64,000 nucleotides of DNA from CAYRES01 sp964423425 (GTDB lineage: Bacteria; Actinomycetota; Thermoleophilia; RBG-16-64-13), in assembly GCA_964423425.1 (NCBI GenBank), contig CAYRES010000012.1, positions 1 to 64,000 of the forward strand, read 5' to 3'. Position numbers and translations under genes: made by a program. Shown piece by piece: positions 1 to 8,798 of the stretch (its first letter is position 1; every line of letters starts with the position of its first letter). The notes beneath the pieces are model-generated. The model had not been told where the DNA came from. It was given only the letters and a program-made list of their open reading frames with translations, and did not search any database.

Positions 1-566
1 GAACGACATATCAGGTCGTACGCGGTGCTACATATCAGGTTGTACACCGACACCTCGTTTTCCCGAAGGTCGGGGTGCAGCCAGCAGGAACTCGCCCCGA
101 AGGCAAAGTCCTCCACCCTGCGCATGAGCGCCCGGCCCTCGGTATCGTCGAACGAGACTTCAAACACCGCTATCTTGGCACCCCGCGTGGTGTTGAGGTC
201 GCGGACGACCTGCTCGAAGCCATCGGACACCCGGCCCACGAGAGCCGCCTCCTGGGGGGCAAGCTCCGCCCACACGGCTACGTGGCAGCCGTCGTCGTCA
301 TCGGTAAGCCGGGTATCGAGCAGTCGTACACCGGTCTCAGCGGCAATCCTCTCGCACGCATCACGCACGGCAATTGCCGTCTCGGCGAGTTCCAGTGTGG
401 CCTGCTCGTCCCAGCGCGGATGGATCGAGAGGCTCTGGAGAACGGCACCCCGGAGCGGAGTAGCCTCGCCCTCCCCATCTACGGCAAAGGCCGAAAGCGC
501 CCAGAGCGGGCTGCCGCACATGACGGCTACGCCGTGAGGAATCCCCGACCTGCGGCACCTCTTCAT
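1..566 (-). CDS. Hypothetical protein, 3' end cut by window edge
   Basis: An open frame on the minus strand starts at an ATG six bases after a GGGGGAG ribosome-binding site and stays open to base 1, so about 188 residues are visible and the C-terminus is missing. A second in-frame ATG lies 18 bases upstream with a poorer site. The protein is acidic, with an Asp run near residue 95 and scattered cysteines; I see no signal peptide, membrane segment or motif I recognise. The codons of the last 15 residues (ATA, TGT) differ from the rest and coincide with a direct repeat. It lies downstream of rsmA on the same strand with a 160-base gap. Function unknown. Confidence 0.6.
   Translation of the reverse strand, partial: MKRCRRSGIPHGVAVMCGSPLWALSAFAVDGEGEATPLRGAVLQSLSIHPRWDEQATLELAETAIAVRDACERIAAETGVRLLDTRLTDDDDGCHVAVWAELAPQEAALVGRVSDGFEQVVRDLNTTRGAKIAVFEVSFDDTEGRALMRRVEDFAFGASSCWLHPDLRENEVSVYNLICSTAYDLICR
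6..45. repeat. Two 16-bp direct repeats with 24-bp period
   Basis: ACATATCAGGTCGTAC at 6-21 and ACATATCAGGTTGTAC at 30-45 differ at one base and are two helical turns apart. The first copy also carries a dyad, ACGAC-N7-GTCGT (3-19). They lie in the visible end of the truncated gene. They could be the start of a longer tandem array beyond the window, or operator-like sites. Confidence 0.5.
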
Positions 567-728
567 CTCCGACTCCCCCACCATCCCCAATTCATCCGTG
601 AGTCGATCCGTCCGTGAGCCGTTCCTATACTAGCGCGATCTTCTTCTTCTGCGAGAGGAGAATTCTTGCGCTTGCATTCGCTTCTGGGCGCGCGAGCAGC
701 GTTGCCCGGACTGCCGTCTGCCAAGCGC

Positions 729-1616
729 TTAGCTCTGCAACAGATCCGCCACGGCCTCGGCGAGCCGCAGGAATGCCTCCGGAGGGAGTTCCTCGCCCCG
801 GGTGCGATCGGTGAAGCCTTCCGCGACGAGCAGCGCGAGGACTTCCTGTTTGTCTACCGAAAGCGCTCCCGCCAAAGAGTTCGCCAGGGTCTTTCGCCTG
901 CTGGCGAAGGCGGCGTCGATCACCCGGCGCAGGTGCTTCGGCTCCCCTTCGACCAGCGGGTGGGCGATACTGCGCTCCATGGTGAGAAGGGTCGAATCGA
1001 CGTTCGGCCGGGGATGGAAGATGGCCCGCGACAGGGGCCGGACGTCCACGAAGGCCACGTGCAACTGCATCCACGCGGAGAGGGAACCGTAGTCCTTGCC
1101 GCCCGGGGAGGCGGTGAGCCGGTCGGCCACCTCCTTCTGCATCATCACACAGTACCGCCGCACCTCGGGCAGGCGAGCCACCGCCTCGGCGAGAAACGGT
1201 GCGGCGACCGAATAGGGCAGGTTGCTCGCGCACACGGTGGGAGGCGGATCGAGGTCTTCCAGCCGCACGCGCATGATGTCTTCCATGTGCAGAAGCAGCG
1301 CGGGATCGTCACCGAGTGTGGCCCGCAGGGGCGCTTCCAGACGGCGATCGATCTCGAAGGCGTGCACGCAGGCCGTGACCCGGAGAAGCGCCTTGGTGAG
1401 AACCCCAAGCCCGGCCCCCACCTCAATGGCCACGTCGTCCGGGCAGGCCTCGAGGCGCCGCAGCGCAAGCTCCACGATGTTGTCGTCGATGAGGAAGTTC
1501 TGGCCCAGGCTGCGCCGGGGCACGATGCCAAACTCGGCCAGCCGGGCAAGCGACACCTGGGCCGGGCGCCCCGGTTCGGAGCCCGCCGTCCCACCCCCCG
1601 AAGACCGCTCACTCAT
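729..1616 (-). CDS. rsmA: 16S rRNA dimethyladenosine transferase RsmA (KsgA)
   Basis: RsmA dimethylates the two adjacent adenosines of the 3'-terminal 16S rRNA hairpin during late 30S assembly. The 295-residue protein shows GQNFL (38-42), the SAM-binding motif EVGAGLG (65-71), the acidic end of strand 2 in FEID (87-90) and the catalytic NLPY (132-135), followed by the helical C-terminal domain. Length is normal apart from a short Gly/Ser-rich N-terminal tail. The start is set by an ATGA overlap with the stop of tatD, so the two are translationally coupled; metG-tatD-rsmA is a common bacterial gene order. An in-frame extension exists upstream but lies inside tatD. Confidence 0.95.
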   Translation of the reverse strand: MSERSSGGGTAGSEPGRPAQVSLARLAEFGIVPRRSLGQNFLIDDNIVELALRRLEACPDDVAIEVGAGLGVLTKALLRVTACVHAFEIDRRLEAPLRATLGDDPALLLHMEDIMRVRLEDLDPPPTVCASNLPYSVAAPFLAEAVARLPEVRRYCVMMQKEVADRLTASPGGKDYGSLSAWMQLHVAFVDVRPLSRAIFHPRPNVDSTLLTMERSIAHPLVEGEPKHLRRVIDAAFASRRKTLANSLAGALSVDKQEVLALLVAEGFTDRTRGEELPPEAFLRLAEAVADLLQS

Positions 1617-2410
1617 GACCCCGACGCACCCCCGCCCTTGAGGTGGGCCGCCAACTTGGGAAACACGGCGTCGGTGTTCTGCCACACCCGGGCGGCGAGC
1701 TCCTCCACCGACACTCCCCGCAGCGCCGCGATGAACTCGTAGGTGTGCCTCACCTTGGCGGGAGTGTTGGGCCTTCCCCGAAACGGCTCCGGCCCCAGGT
1801 AGGGAGCGTCGGTCTCGATGATGAAGCGGTCGGCGGGCACCGTCCGGGCGGCCTCCTGCAGGGCTAAGGCCTTTTTGAAGGTGACGTTCCCAGCGAAGCT
1901 GATGTAGAAGCCGTAGGAGAGGAGTTCCTCTAGGCGCTCGGGCAGCGAGAAGCAGTGCAAGAGCACCGTGGTGCCGGCCGCGTGCTCGCGAAGCAACGGA
2001 ATGCTGTCGACATCGGCCCGGCGGGTGTGGATGATCACCGGAAGCGCCAGGTTCTGGGCGAGTTCCATCTCGGCGGCAAACACCCGCTTCTGATCTGCCT
2101 GAGGGGAGCGGTTGCGGTAGTAGTCGAGGCCGGTCTCGCCTATGCCGACCACCTTGGGATGCGCCGCCAGCTCGGCCAGCCGGCTCATGTCGCCGCCACC
2201 GACCGCACCGGCCTCGTGTGGATGCACCCCCACCGTCGCGTACACGGCTGGGAAGCGCTCCGCCATCTCCACCGCGAGCTCGGACGACTGCGCGTCGGTA
2301 CCGGACTGGATGATGGCCGTCACCCCGACCCGCACCGCCTCGTCCACGAGCGTGGCCGGAGTCCCGTCGCAATGGTCGAGGTGAGCGTGGGTGTCGATGA
2401 AATCAGTCAT
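1613..2410 (-). CDS. tatD: TatD family metal-dependent hydrolase
   Basis: This is a TIM-barrel metallohydrolase of the TatD family, whose members act as 3'-5' DNA/RNA exonucleases or D-aminoacyl-tRNA deacylases. The 265-residue protein has the first metal pair DTHAHLD near residue 6, the metal-bridging glutamate in GIGETGLD, later histidines in IHTRRAD and LLHCFS, and the final aspartate in IETDAPYLGP. I chose the ATG just before the first metal motif; an in-frame GTG 45 bases upstream would add 15 residues unlike the family. It is located between metG and rsmA and overlaps rsmA by four bases. Confidence 0.93.
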   Translation of the reverse strand: MTDFIDTHAHLDHCDGTPATLVDEAVRVGVTAIIQSGTDAQSSELAVEMAERFPAVYATVGVHPHEAGAVGGGDMSRLAELAAHPKVVGIGETGLDYYRNRSPQADQKRVFAAEMELAQNLALPVIIHTRRADVDSIPLLREHAAGTTVLLHCFSLPERLEELLSYGFYISFAGNVTFKKALALQEAARTVPADRFIIETDAPYLGPEPFRGRPNTPAKVRHTYEFIAALRGVSVEELAARVWQNTDAVFPKLAAHLKGGGASGS

Positions 2411-2483
2411 GTCAGGCGCGGGCTCCGGGCGACTCCACTCGCGGGAAGCAATCACCCGGTGGCCTCCTTCGACCTCCTGCCGC

Positions 2484-4013
2484 CTACCCCTCCAGCTCGA
2501 TGCGCGGGAAGAGCGGCGCCGCCTTCACCACCTTCGCACCCGCGGGCAGGAGCCCCCACGCCGCCTTCTCCCACATGACCGCGGGGCGGGCCGCTTCGAG
2601 ACCCACGCGGGAGAGCAGCGCCGCGCTGGTGGCCGGCACGAAGGGGTACAGGAGCACCGCGAGCAGGCGGATGCCCTCGGCCAGGTCGTACAGGGTGGCA
2701 TCGAGCTCGGCGCCCGCGCCTTCCTTGGCCTGCTTCCAGGGAGCCTGCTCCTCCACGTACCGGTTGAGCCGGCGTACGAAGTTCCATACCGCCTCGAGCG
2801 CTCCGGTGAGATCGATGGCTTCCAGCCGCTCCCGCCAGGCGGCGGCGGCTGCCGCCGCCTCGGCGGCGAGCGGCGAGTCTTCCGGCGCCCGCCCCGCGGG
2901 CGCCGGCACGGAGCCCTCCCGGTACTTGCCCACCATGGAGACCGTGCGCGACAGAAGGTTCCCCAGCTCGTTCGCCAGCTCCGCGTTGTAGCGGGCCTTG
3001 AACGACTCTTCACTCACCATGCCGTCCTGCCCGAAGTTGACCTCCCGGAAGCAGTAGAAGCGGAACGGATCGGGACCGAACTCCTCGATGAGCGGGAACG
3101 GGTCCATCACGTTGCCGCGCGTCTTCGACATCTTCTCCCCGCCCAGCTTGAGGTAGCCGTGAATGAAGAGATGCTCGGGCAGAGCGTAACCGGCCGACAT
3201 GAGCATGGCCGGCCAGATGATGCCGTGGAACTTCAGGATGTCCTGCGCCATCACGTGGTAGGTGGCCGGCCAGAAACGGTCGGTGAGGTCTTCGTCGCGG
3301 GCATAGGTGAGGGCGCTCGGGTAGTTCAGGAGTGCATCGAACCACACGTACACCACCTGGGAGGGATCCCAAGGGATGGGGATGCCCCACTTCAACTGTG
3401 CGCGGGAGATGGAGATGTCGTCGAGCCCCTGCTCGATGAAGGACAACGCCTCGTTGTAGCGGTGGCGGGGCTTCACGAAGTCGGGATGGCTGCGGTAGTG
3501 TTCGGCCAACCGCTCCTGGTACGCCGACAGCCGGAAGAAGTAGTTGGTCTCCTGCATGTGCACCGGCGCGGTGCCGTGGTCCGGGCACAGGCCGTCGACC
3601 AGGTTCTCTTCGGTGTAGTACGCCTCGCACTCGGAGCAGTAGAGACCGGAGTAGGTGCTCTCATAGATGTCACCGGCGTCGTGCACCCTCTGCAGGAACA
3701 TCTGCACGAAGGCTTCGTGCTCTGGATCGGTGGTACGGATGAAGAAGTCGTTGGTGGCATTCACCTTGATGGCGACTTCCTTGAACTTGCCCACCATGGC
3801 GTCTACGTGCTCGCGGGGAGTCACGCCCCGTTCGAGCGCGGCCCGCTCCACCTTATTGCCGTGCTCGTCGGTGCCGGTGAGGAAGAACACGTCGTCGCCC
3901 AGCTGCCGGTGGAACCGGGCCATGACGTCGGCGGCCACGGTGGTGTAGGCGTGTCCGATGTGCGGCACGTCGTTAACGTAGTAGATAGGTGTGGTGACGT
4001 AGAACTTGCCCAT
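2484..4013 (-). CDS. metG: Methionyl-tRNA synthetase
   Basis: MetG charges tRNA-Met. The 509-residue class I synthetase has the HIGH signature as PHIGHAYT near residue 18 and KMSKS as KMSKT near residue 300. The connective peptide carries the reduced metal knuckle YCSECEAYY...LCPDHG. It ends after the anticodon-binding helical domain and lacks the C-terminal EMAP-like tRNA-binding domain, as in the short bacterial form. Ala-rich stretches around residue 385 mark a flexible linker. It is first in the metG-tatD-rsmA run, separated from tatD by 73 bases. Confidence 0.95.
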   Translation of the reverse strand: MGKFYVTTPIYYVNDVPHIGHAYTTVAADVMARFHRQLGDDVFFLTGTDEHGNKVERAALERGVTPREHVDAMVGKFKEVAIKVNATNDFFIRTTDPEHEAFVQMFLQRVHDAGDIYESTYSGLYCSECEAYYTEENLVDGLCPDHGTAPVHMQETNYFFRLSAYQERLAEHYRSHPDFVKPRHRYNEALSFIEQGLDDISISRAQLKWGIPIPWDPSQVVYVWFDALLNYPSALTYARDEDLTDRFWPATYHVMAQDILKFHGIIWPAMLMSAGYALPEHLFIHGYLKLGGEKMSKTRGNVMDPFPLIEEFGPDPFRFYCFREVNFGQDGMVSEESFKARYNAELANELGNLLSRTVSMVGKYREGSVPAPAGRAPEDSPLAAEAAAAAAAWRERLEAIDLTGALEAVWNFVRRLNRYVEEQAPWKQAKEGAGAELDATLYDLAEGIRLLAVLLYPFVPATSAALLSRVGLEAARPAVMWEKAAWGLLPAGAKVVKAAPLFPRIELEG

Positions 4014-4177
4014 GGCGCGACACCCGTCTTTCGCGATTGGCCGGCGGAGGAACGACGGCTATTCTATCAAGACGACCTCCCCCGCGTCCCGCCCGGAGAA
4101 GGTACACTGATGAAGGGCTGCGGCCCGGGGGAAGCAGGCTTCCGGCTGTGGTTGAGCGGACACGGGGGGAACGCGAG

Positions 4178-4840
4178 ATGACGGAGCCGACGGAAAAGGG
4201 AGCGCTCCTCGGCGAGCCGATACTCGATGAGGTGGTGCCCGCCGGGAAACTGACTGCACTCAACCTTCGAGCCGGCCAGATCCTGCGCGTGGTCGATCTG
4301 CAAGGCAAGCAGGTGGTGGACATCGTGGCGCTCGTCTCCTCCGATCCCACCGAGCAGCTCTCCTGCGTCTACAGCGTGGTGCTCAACCGCTGTTGGAAAC
4401 TGACCACGGGACACGTCCTCTACACCACCCGGGCCCGGCCGCTGTTCACCATCACCGCCGACACGGTGGGTCTGCACTACGCGGGCGGCGGCTACTGCAC
4501 CGAGGAGGTCAACTTCCTCCGCTACGGGGTGAGGGGAAGCAAGAATTGCGGAGACAACCTGAGGACCGCCCTCGACATGCTCGGGCTGGGGGGCACATCC
4601 TTCAGTCTCGATTCCTGCTTCAACGTCAACATGAACCTCACCTACCAGCCGGACGGCACCATGGCGCTCAACGAGCCCCTCTCCCGTCCCGGCGACTACC
4701 TCGACCTCCGCGCCGAACTCGACTGCGCCGTGGCGCTCTCCAACTGCCCCCAAGACCGCAATCCCTGCAACGGCTTCCACCCTACCCCGGTCCGCTTACT
4801 GGTCTTCCCCGGGGAACCTGGCCGCGGACAGACTCGCTGA
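4178..4840 (+). CDS. DUF1989 / urea carboxylase-associated family protein
   Basis: The 220-residue protein matches the DUF1989 family, which is often encoded with urea carboxylase or amino-acid and guanidine catabolism genes and whose biochemical role is not settled. Visible family features are the N-terminal barrel region with VVDLQGKQVVD, the central GSKNCGDN stretch, and the near C-terminal NPCNGFHPTPVRLLVF, with conserved cysteines that could bind metal. I took the ATG after a purine-rich GGGGGGAACGCGAG; an upstream ATG in frame would add 47 Arg/Pro-rich residues. It leads a three-gene plus-strand set and is divergent from metG. No urea carboxylase genes are nearby. Confidence 0.75.
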   Translation: MTEPTEKGALLGEPILDEVVPAGKLTALNLRAGQILRVVDLQGKQVVDIVALVSSDPTEQLSCVYSVVLNRCWKLTTGHVLYTTRARPLFTITADTVGLHYAGGGYCTEEVNFLRYGVRGSKNCGDNLRTALDMLGLGGTSFSLDSCFNVNMNLTYQPDGTMALNEPLSRPGDYLDLRAELDCAVALSNCPQDRNPCNGFHPTPVRLLVFPGEPGRGQTR

Positions 4841-4885
4841 AGGCGACAGACCGACCGGACACAGGCAGTACCCGGAGAACACAGC

Positions 4886-5353
4886 ATGTGGGCCGACAAG
4901 AAGACGTGGATGGGTGTGACGATAGCAGCACTGGCGCTCATCGCCCTTTTCGTGGTGGGCTTCGTGACGAGCGGAGCCACCTTCGTGCAAAGCGCGTTCG
5001 GTTACTGGCAGGGCGGCCCTTGGGGGATCGCCCTCTTTGGGGTCCCGGCGTGGAGCGTAGCGTCGCTCTTTGCCGGGCTCGCTCTTCTCTTCGCGGTCTT
5101 CGCGGTGAGACAGCGTCGGCGCCTGTGGTTCTGGCTCTTCTGGATACTGCTCCTCCTCTTCGCCCTCAACGTGAGCCGCCGGTTCGCCGTAGAGACGCAG
5201 CTCATCGCGAAGGAACCGGTCTCTCTCCTCAAGTACGTCACCTGGCCTGTGACCATCTATGTCAAGTGGCTCGCGTTGGCTCTCATGGCCGTTGCCGTGG
5301 TGGCGGTGACCGTGATCGACCGGGTATGGAAACCGGAACGCAGGAGAAGCTGA
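4886..5353 (+). CDS. Small integral membrane protein, unknown
   Basis: A 155-residue protein with about four hydrophobic segments (near 8-28, 45-70, 78-95 and 122-145) and a basic C-terminus. A bulky RRRLWFWLFW stretch precedes the third segment. I do not recognise the family. It sits between the DUF1989 gene (45-base gap) and a SAM methyltransferase (2-base gap), so co-expression is likely. The methyltransferase resembles lipid and quinone methylases, so a membrane-linked role is possible, but this is only inference. Confidence 0.7.
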   Translation: MWADKKTWMGVTIAALALIALFVVGFVTSGATFVQSAFGYWQGGPWGIALFGVPAWSVASLFAGLALLFAVFAVRQRRRLWFWLFWILLLLFALNVSRRFAVETQLIAKEPVSLLKYVTWPVTIYVKWLALALMAVAVVAVTVIDRVWKPERRRS

Positions 5354-5355
5354 GC

Positions 5356-5970
5356 ATGGACCCCACCGCCCGCACCCGCCGCCGCTACGACCGGAACTCT
5401 CCCCTCTACGACATGATGGAGCACCTCATGGAGGGCCGCGCTTTCGGGCGGTGGCGCGAGCGGCTGTGGAGCCTCGTCGAGGGACATGACATCCTGGAGA
5501 TCGGAGTCGGCACGGGCAAGAACATCCCCTTCTACCCCGCCGGGGCCGCGATGACCGCCATCGATCTCAGCCCCCGCATGCTCGAGCGGGCCGGCCTGCG
5601 TGCGGCCGAGGCGGGGCGACAGGTGGACCTCCGCGAGATGGACGTCGAGCGCCTCGAGTTCCCCGACGCCTCGTTCGACGCGGCAGTCGTCACCTTCGTC
5701 TTCTGCTCGGTGCCCGATCCCGTGCGGGGCCTGCGGGAGGTGCGCAGGGTGCTGCGCCCGACGGGCCGGCTTTACATGCTCGAGCACGTCCTCTCGCGGC
5801 GTTCCGGCCTACGACAGCTCATGATGGCGGTGAATCCCCTCACCGTGCGCATCACCGGCGCGAACATCAACCGGGAAACGGAAGCGAATCTGAGGCGCGC
5901 CGGTTTCACTCTCCGTGAGGCAAGGCCCTTGGCCGCCGACGTCTTCTGGCTCTTCGTGGCCGAAGCCTGA
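5356..5970 (+). CDS. Class I SAM-dependent methyltransferase (UbiE/PEMT-like)
   Basis: A 204-residue Rossmann-fold methyltransferase. SAM motif I is DILEIGVGTGKNIPFY near residue 44, motif II is the acidic AIDLSPRML, and the post-motif region is FDAAVVTFVFCSVPDP followed by LREVRRVLRPTGRLYMLEH. This pattern is typical of UbiE/Coq5-like and bacterial phosphatidylethanolamine N-methyltransferase-like enzymes; the substrate cannot be read from sequence. The ATG follows CAGGAGAAG two bases after the preceding gene's stop, consistent with one transcript. Confidence 0.85.
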   Translation: MDPTARTRRRYDRNSPLYDMMEHLMEGRAFGRWRERLWSLVEGHDILEIGVGTGKNIPFYPAGAAMTAIDLSPRMLERAGLRAAEAGRQVDLREMDVERLEFPDASFDAAVVTFVFCSVPDPVRGLREVRRVLRPTGRLYMLEHVLSRRSGLRQLMMAVNPLTVRITGANINRETEANLRRAGFTLREARPLAADVFWLFVAEA

Positions 5971-6029
5971 GCACGGGTCACCCGATAGTCCGGACGGTCA
6001 CCGCAGACGGTGACTCAGAGGCGGTCACC

Positions 6030-8798
6030 TCAGGCGGTCACCTCGCCGTCGACTCCGGCCCGCCGGCGGCTTCGTGCCGTGACGGCCTTCTCCGCCGCCA
6101 CCACCACGTACGCCACCACTCCCACGGCAAGGATCAATCCCCACTCAGGGAGCCCGATGGGCGAGGTGAGGAACACTCGGTTCATGAAGGGTGCGTAGGT
6201 GAAGAGCGCCTGCAACACCACCATGATGGTCACCCCGCCCCACAGCCAGGGATTCGAGAAGAAACGGGGACCCTGCGCGGCGCCCGCGAGCGTACGGCAG
6301 TTGAAGAGATAGAAGAGCTGCACCACGACGAACACATTCACGGCCACCGTACGTGCCTCGGCGAGTGTCGTACGCTCGGACATCACGGCGAACAGACCGA
6401 ACGAGGCCGCGAGGAGGAGCGCTCCCACGAGGATGATGCGAACCACGAGTTCCCGGGTGAGCAGCGGCATGTTCGGGCTTCGCGGTGGGCGGGTCATGAT
6501 GCCCGCCTCCTTCTCCTCGAAGGCGAGTCCGAGACCGATGAACACGGCGGTGGTCATGTTGATCCAGAGAATCTGCACCGGAAGGATGGGCAGGGTGGCC
6601 CCGACGAGCACCGCCGCAAGAATCACCAGACCTTCGCCCAGGTTGGTGGGAAGGGTCCAGGTGATGAACTTCACCAGATTATCGAAGACACCACGACCCT
6701 CCTCCACGGCGGCCTCGATGGTGGCGAAGTTGTCGTCGGTCAGCACCATGTCGGCCGCCTCGCGGGCCACATCGGTGCCGGCCATTCCCATGGCCACTCC
6801 GATGTCGGCCCGCCTCAGAGCCGCTGCATCATTGACGCCGTCGCCGGTCATGGCCACCACTTGACCCCGTGCCTGAAGCGCCTCCACCAACCTCAGCTTC
6901 TGTTCCGGCGACACCCGCGCGAACACCCGGGCCTCGAGCGCCGCGTCCTCCAGTTCGGTGTCGCCGAGGGCTTCAATCTCATGATAAGAGAGCACTGTAT
7001 CCACCCGTTCATCCATAATGCCGACTCGGTGAGCCACGGCCGCGGCCGTGGCGGCGTGGTCCCCCGTGATCATCTTGACCATGAGCCCCGCCTCCCTGCA
7101 GGCCCGCACCGCCGCCGCCGCCTCGGCGCGCGCAGGATCAAGCATGCCCTGAAGGCCCAAGAAGATGAGCCCGCCGCCCACATCTTCCTCCTCCAGATGG
7201 GTCACCTCGGGGCCGAACTCCTTCCGTGCGCAGGCGAGCACCCTCAGGCCCTCAGAGGCCATCATCTCCAACGCCTGCTCGACAACTTCGCCGTCGAGAG
7301 GCACCAAGCCCCCGTCACCCGCCATCATCCGCGCGCACCGGGGCAGAAGGGCCTCCACTGAGCCCTTCACGAAGGCCACTGAGAGTCCCTCGGGTGCAAG
7401 GTGAAGCGTGGCCATGTACCGGCGGCCCGACGCGAAAGGCACGGAATCAAGCCGGGGATAGTCGACGCTCAAGCGGCCGAGGTCGATTCCGGCCTTGGCG
7501 GCCGACACCAGCAGCGCTCCTTCGGTGGGGTCACCGTGGATGTGCCAGTCCCCTTCCTCCTCCTGGAGAACCGCGTCATTGCAGAGTGCGCCCGCCCGCA
7601 GCAGCTCCTCCACAACCACGGGGACCGTGACGGCCGCCCGCGTGTCACCAACCGGTGCCCCTTCGACCGACGGGTCCGCCGGAGGCCTACCCTCCACACG
7701 CACCTCGCCCACCGGCTCGTAGCCCCGGCCGGTAAGCGAGTACTTGCTCCCGCCGGCGTGGAGTTGTCGCACGGTCATCTTGTTCTCGGTGAGCGTGCCC
7801 GTCTTGTCGGTACAGATCACCGTGGTGGAGCCCAACGTCTCCACAGCGGGCAGCCGGCGCACGATCGCCCGGCGGCGGGCCATCCTCCCCACCCCGATGG
7901 CGAGCGTGATGGTGACCGCCGCCGGCAAGCCTTCCGGGATGGCCCCAACTGCAAGGGCCACCGAAGCCATGAGCATCTCACCCACCGTCTGCCCCCGCAC
8001 CAGCCCGACGGCGAACGCCACTGCGGCCAGCACCAGGATGGCCACCAGCACCACCCGGCTGAACTGCGCTATTTTCTTGGTAAGCGGAGTGTCGAGCGCG
8101 GAGGCGTGGGCAATATGCTGCGACACCCGGCCAATCTCGGTGTTGTCCCCTGTACCCACGACCGCAGCCACACCGCGACCCGAGGTGACCAAGGTGGAGG
8201 CGAACATCATATTCGTGCGTTCCGCCACCTGGGTGTCACGTTCCAATACCTCGCTTCCCTTCTGCACCGGCACCGATTCGCCGGTGAGAGTGGACTCATC
8301 CACCCTGAGATCGACGCACGAGAACACTCGCAGATCGGCGGGCACCTTGTCGCCGGCCTCTACGTTCACGATATCGCCCGGCACGAGCTCCGAGGCGGGA
8401 ACCCGGCGCGCCTGCCCCTGCCTCACCACGGTGGCCTCGGTGGTCATGACCCGGGCAAGCGCGTCCAGTGCCTGTATGGCCTTGGTCTCCTGAATGAAAC
8501 CAATGGCGGCGTTCAGCGCCACCACCCCGAGTATGACGCCACAATCCACCCACTCCCGCAGAAGGCCGGCCACCAGCGCCGAGGCCAGCAGGATGTAGAT
8601 GAGGGGCTGGTTGAACTGGTCGAGCAGACGGGACACCCACGAGGGACCCACGTGCGCCGTGATCTCGTTGGGACCGTGCTCCTCGGCCCGCCGTCGCGCC
8701 TCCGCTTCCGGTAGGCCCTTCCCAGCATCCACGCCGAGAAGGCGCGCTGCCTCATCCGGACGCAGGTTGTGCCAACGCTCACTCGCACGATCCGCCAT
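6030..8798 (-). CDS. P-type cation-transporting ATPase (P2, calcium-pump type)
   Basis: A 922-residue membrane pump that uses an aspartyl phosphate to drive cation transport. In order: N-terminal cation-ATPase domain, two membrane helices, actuator domain with TGES (172-175), M3-M4 with IPEGLPA (287-293), phosphorylated D331 in CTDKTGTLT, nucleotide-binding domain, hinge TGDGVNDA, and the C-terminal helix bundle. M6 reads WINMTTA, as I recall for CtpF-like pumps, rather than the calcium-site residues of SERCA, so the ion is uncertain. The start is fixed by a TGATG overlap with the rsmI-HAD stop and an AAAGGAGGG site inside that gene. Confidence 0.92.
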   Translation of the reverse strand: MADRASERWHNLRPDEAARLLGVDAGKGLPEAEARRRAEEHGPNEITAHVGPSWVSRLLDQFNQPLIYILLASALVAGLLREWVDCGVILGVVALNAAIGFIQETKAIQALDALARVMTTEATVVRQGQARRVPASELVPGDIVNVEAGDKVPADLRVFSCVDLRVDESTLTGESVPVQKGSEVLERDTQVAERTNMMFASTLVTSGRGVAAVVGTGDNTEIGRVSQHIAHASALDTPLTKKIAQFSRVVLVAILVLAAVAFAVGLVRGQTVGEMLMASVALAVGAIPEGLPAAVTITLAIGVGRMARRRAIVRRLPAVETLGSTTVICTDKTGTLTENKMTVRQLHAGGSKYSLTGRGYEPVGEVRVEGRPPADPSVEGAPVGDTRAAVTVPVVVEELLRAGALCNDAVLQEEEGDWHIHGDPTEGALLVSAAKAGIDLGRLSVDYPRLDSVPFASGRRYMATLHLAPEGLSVAFVKGSVEALLPRCARMMAGDGGLVPLDGEVVEQALEMMASEGLRVLACARKEFGPEVTHLEEEDVGGGLIFLGLQGMLDPARAEAAAAVRACREAGLMVKMITGDHAATAAAVAHRVGIMDERVDTVLSYHEIEALGDTELEDAALEARVFARVSPEQKLRLVEALQARGQVVAMTGDGVNDAAALRRADIGVAMGMAGTDVAREAADMVLTDDNFATIEAAVEEGRGVFDNLVKFITWTLPTNLGEGLVILAAVLVGATLPILPVQILWINMTTAVFIGLGLAFEEKEAGIMTRPPRSPNMPLLTRELVVRIILVGALLLAASFGLFAVMSERTTLAEARTVAVNVFVVVQLFYLFNCRTLAGAAQGPRFFSNPWLWGGVTIMVVLQALFTYAPFMNRVFLTSPIGLPEWGLILAVGVVAYVVVAAEKAVTARSRRRAGVDGEVTA

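Noticed and set aside
2391..4181. 596-codon open frame on the plus strand antisense to metG
   Set aside because: Shadow of metG; composition follows the complement of metG codons and has no motif.
7401..8714. 437-codon plus-strand frame in the P-type ATPase
   Set aside because: His/Arg/Gly-rich shadow of the ATPase gene.
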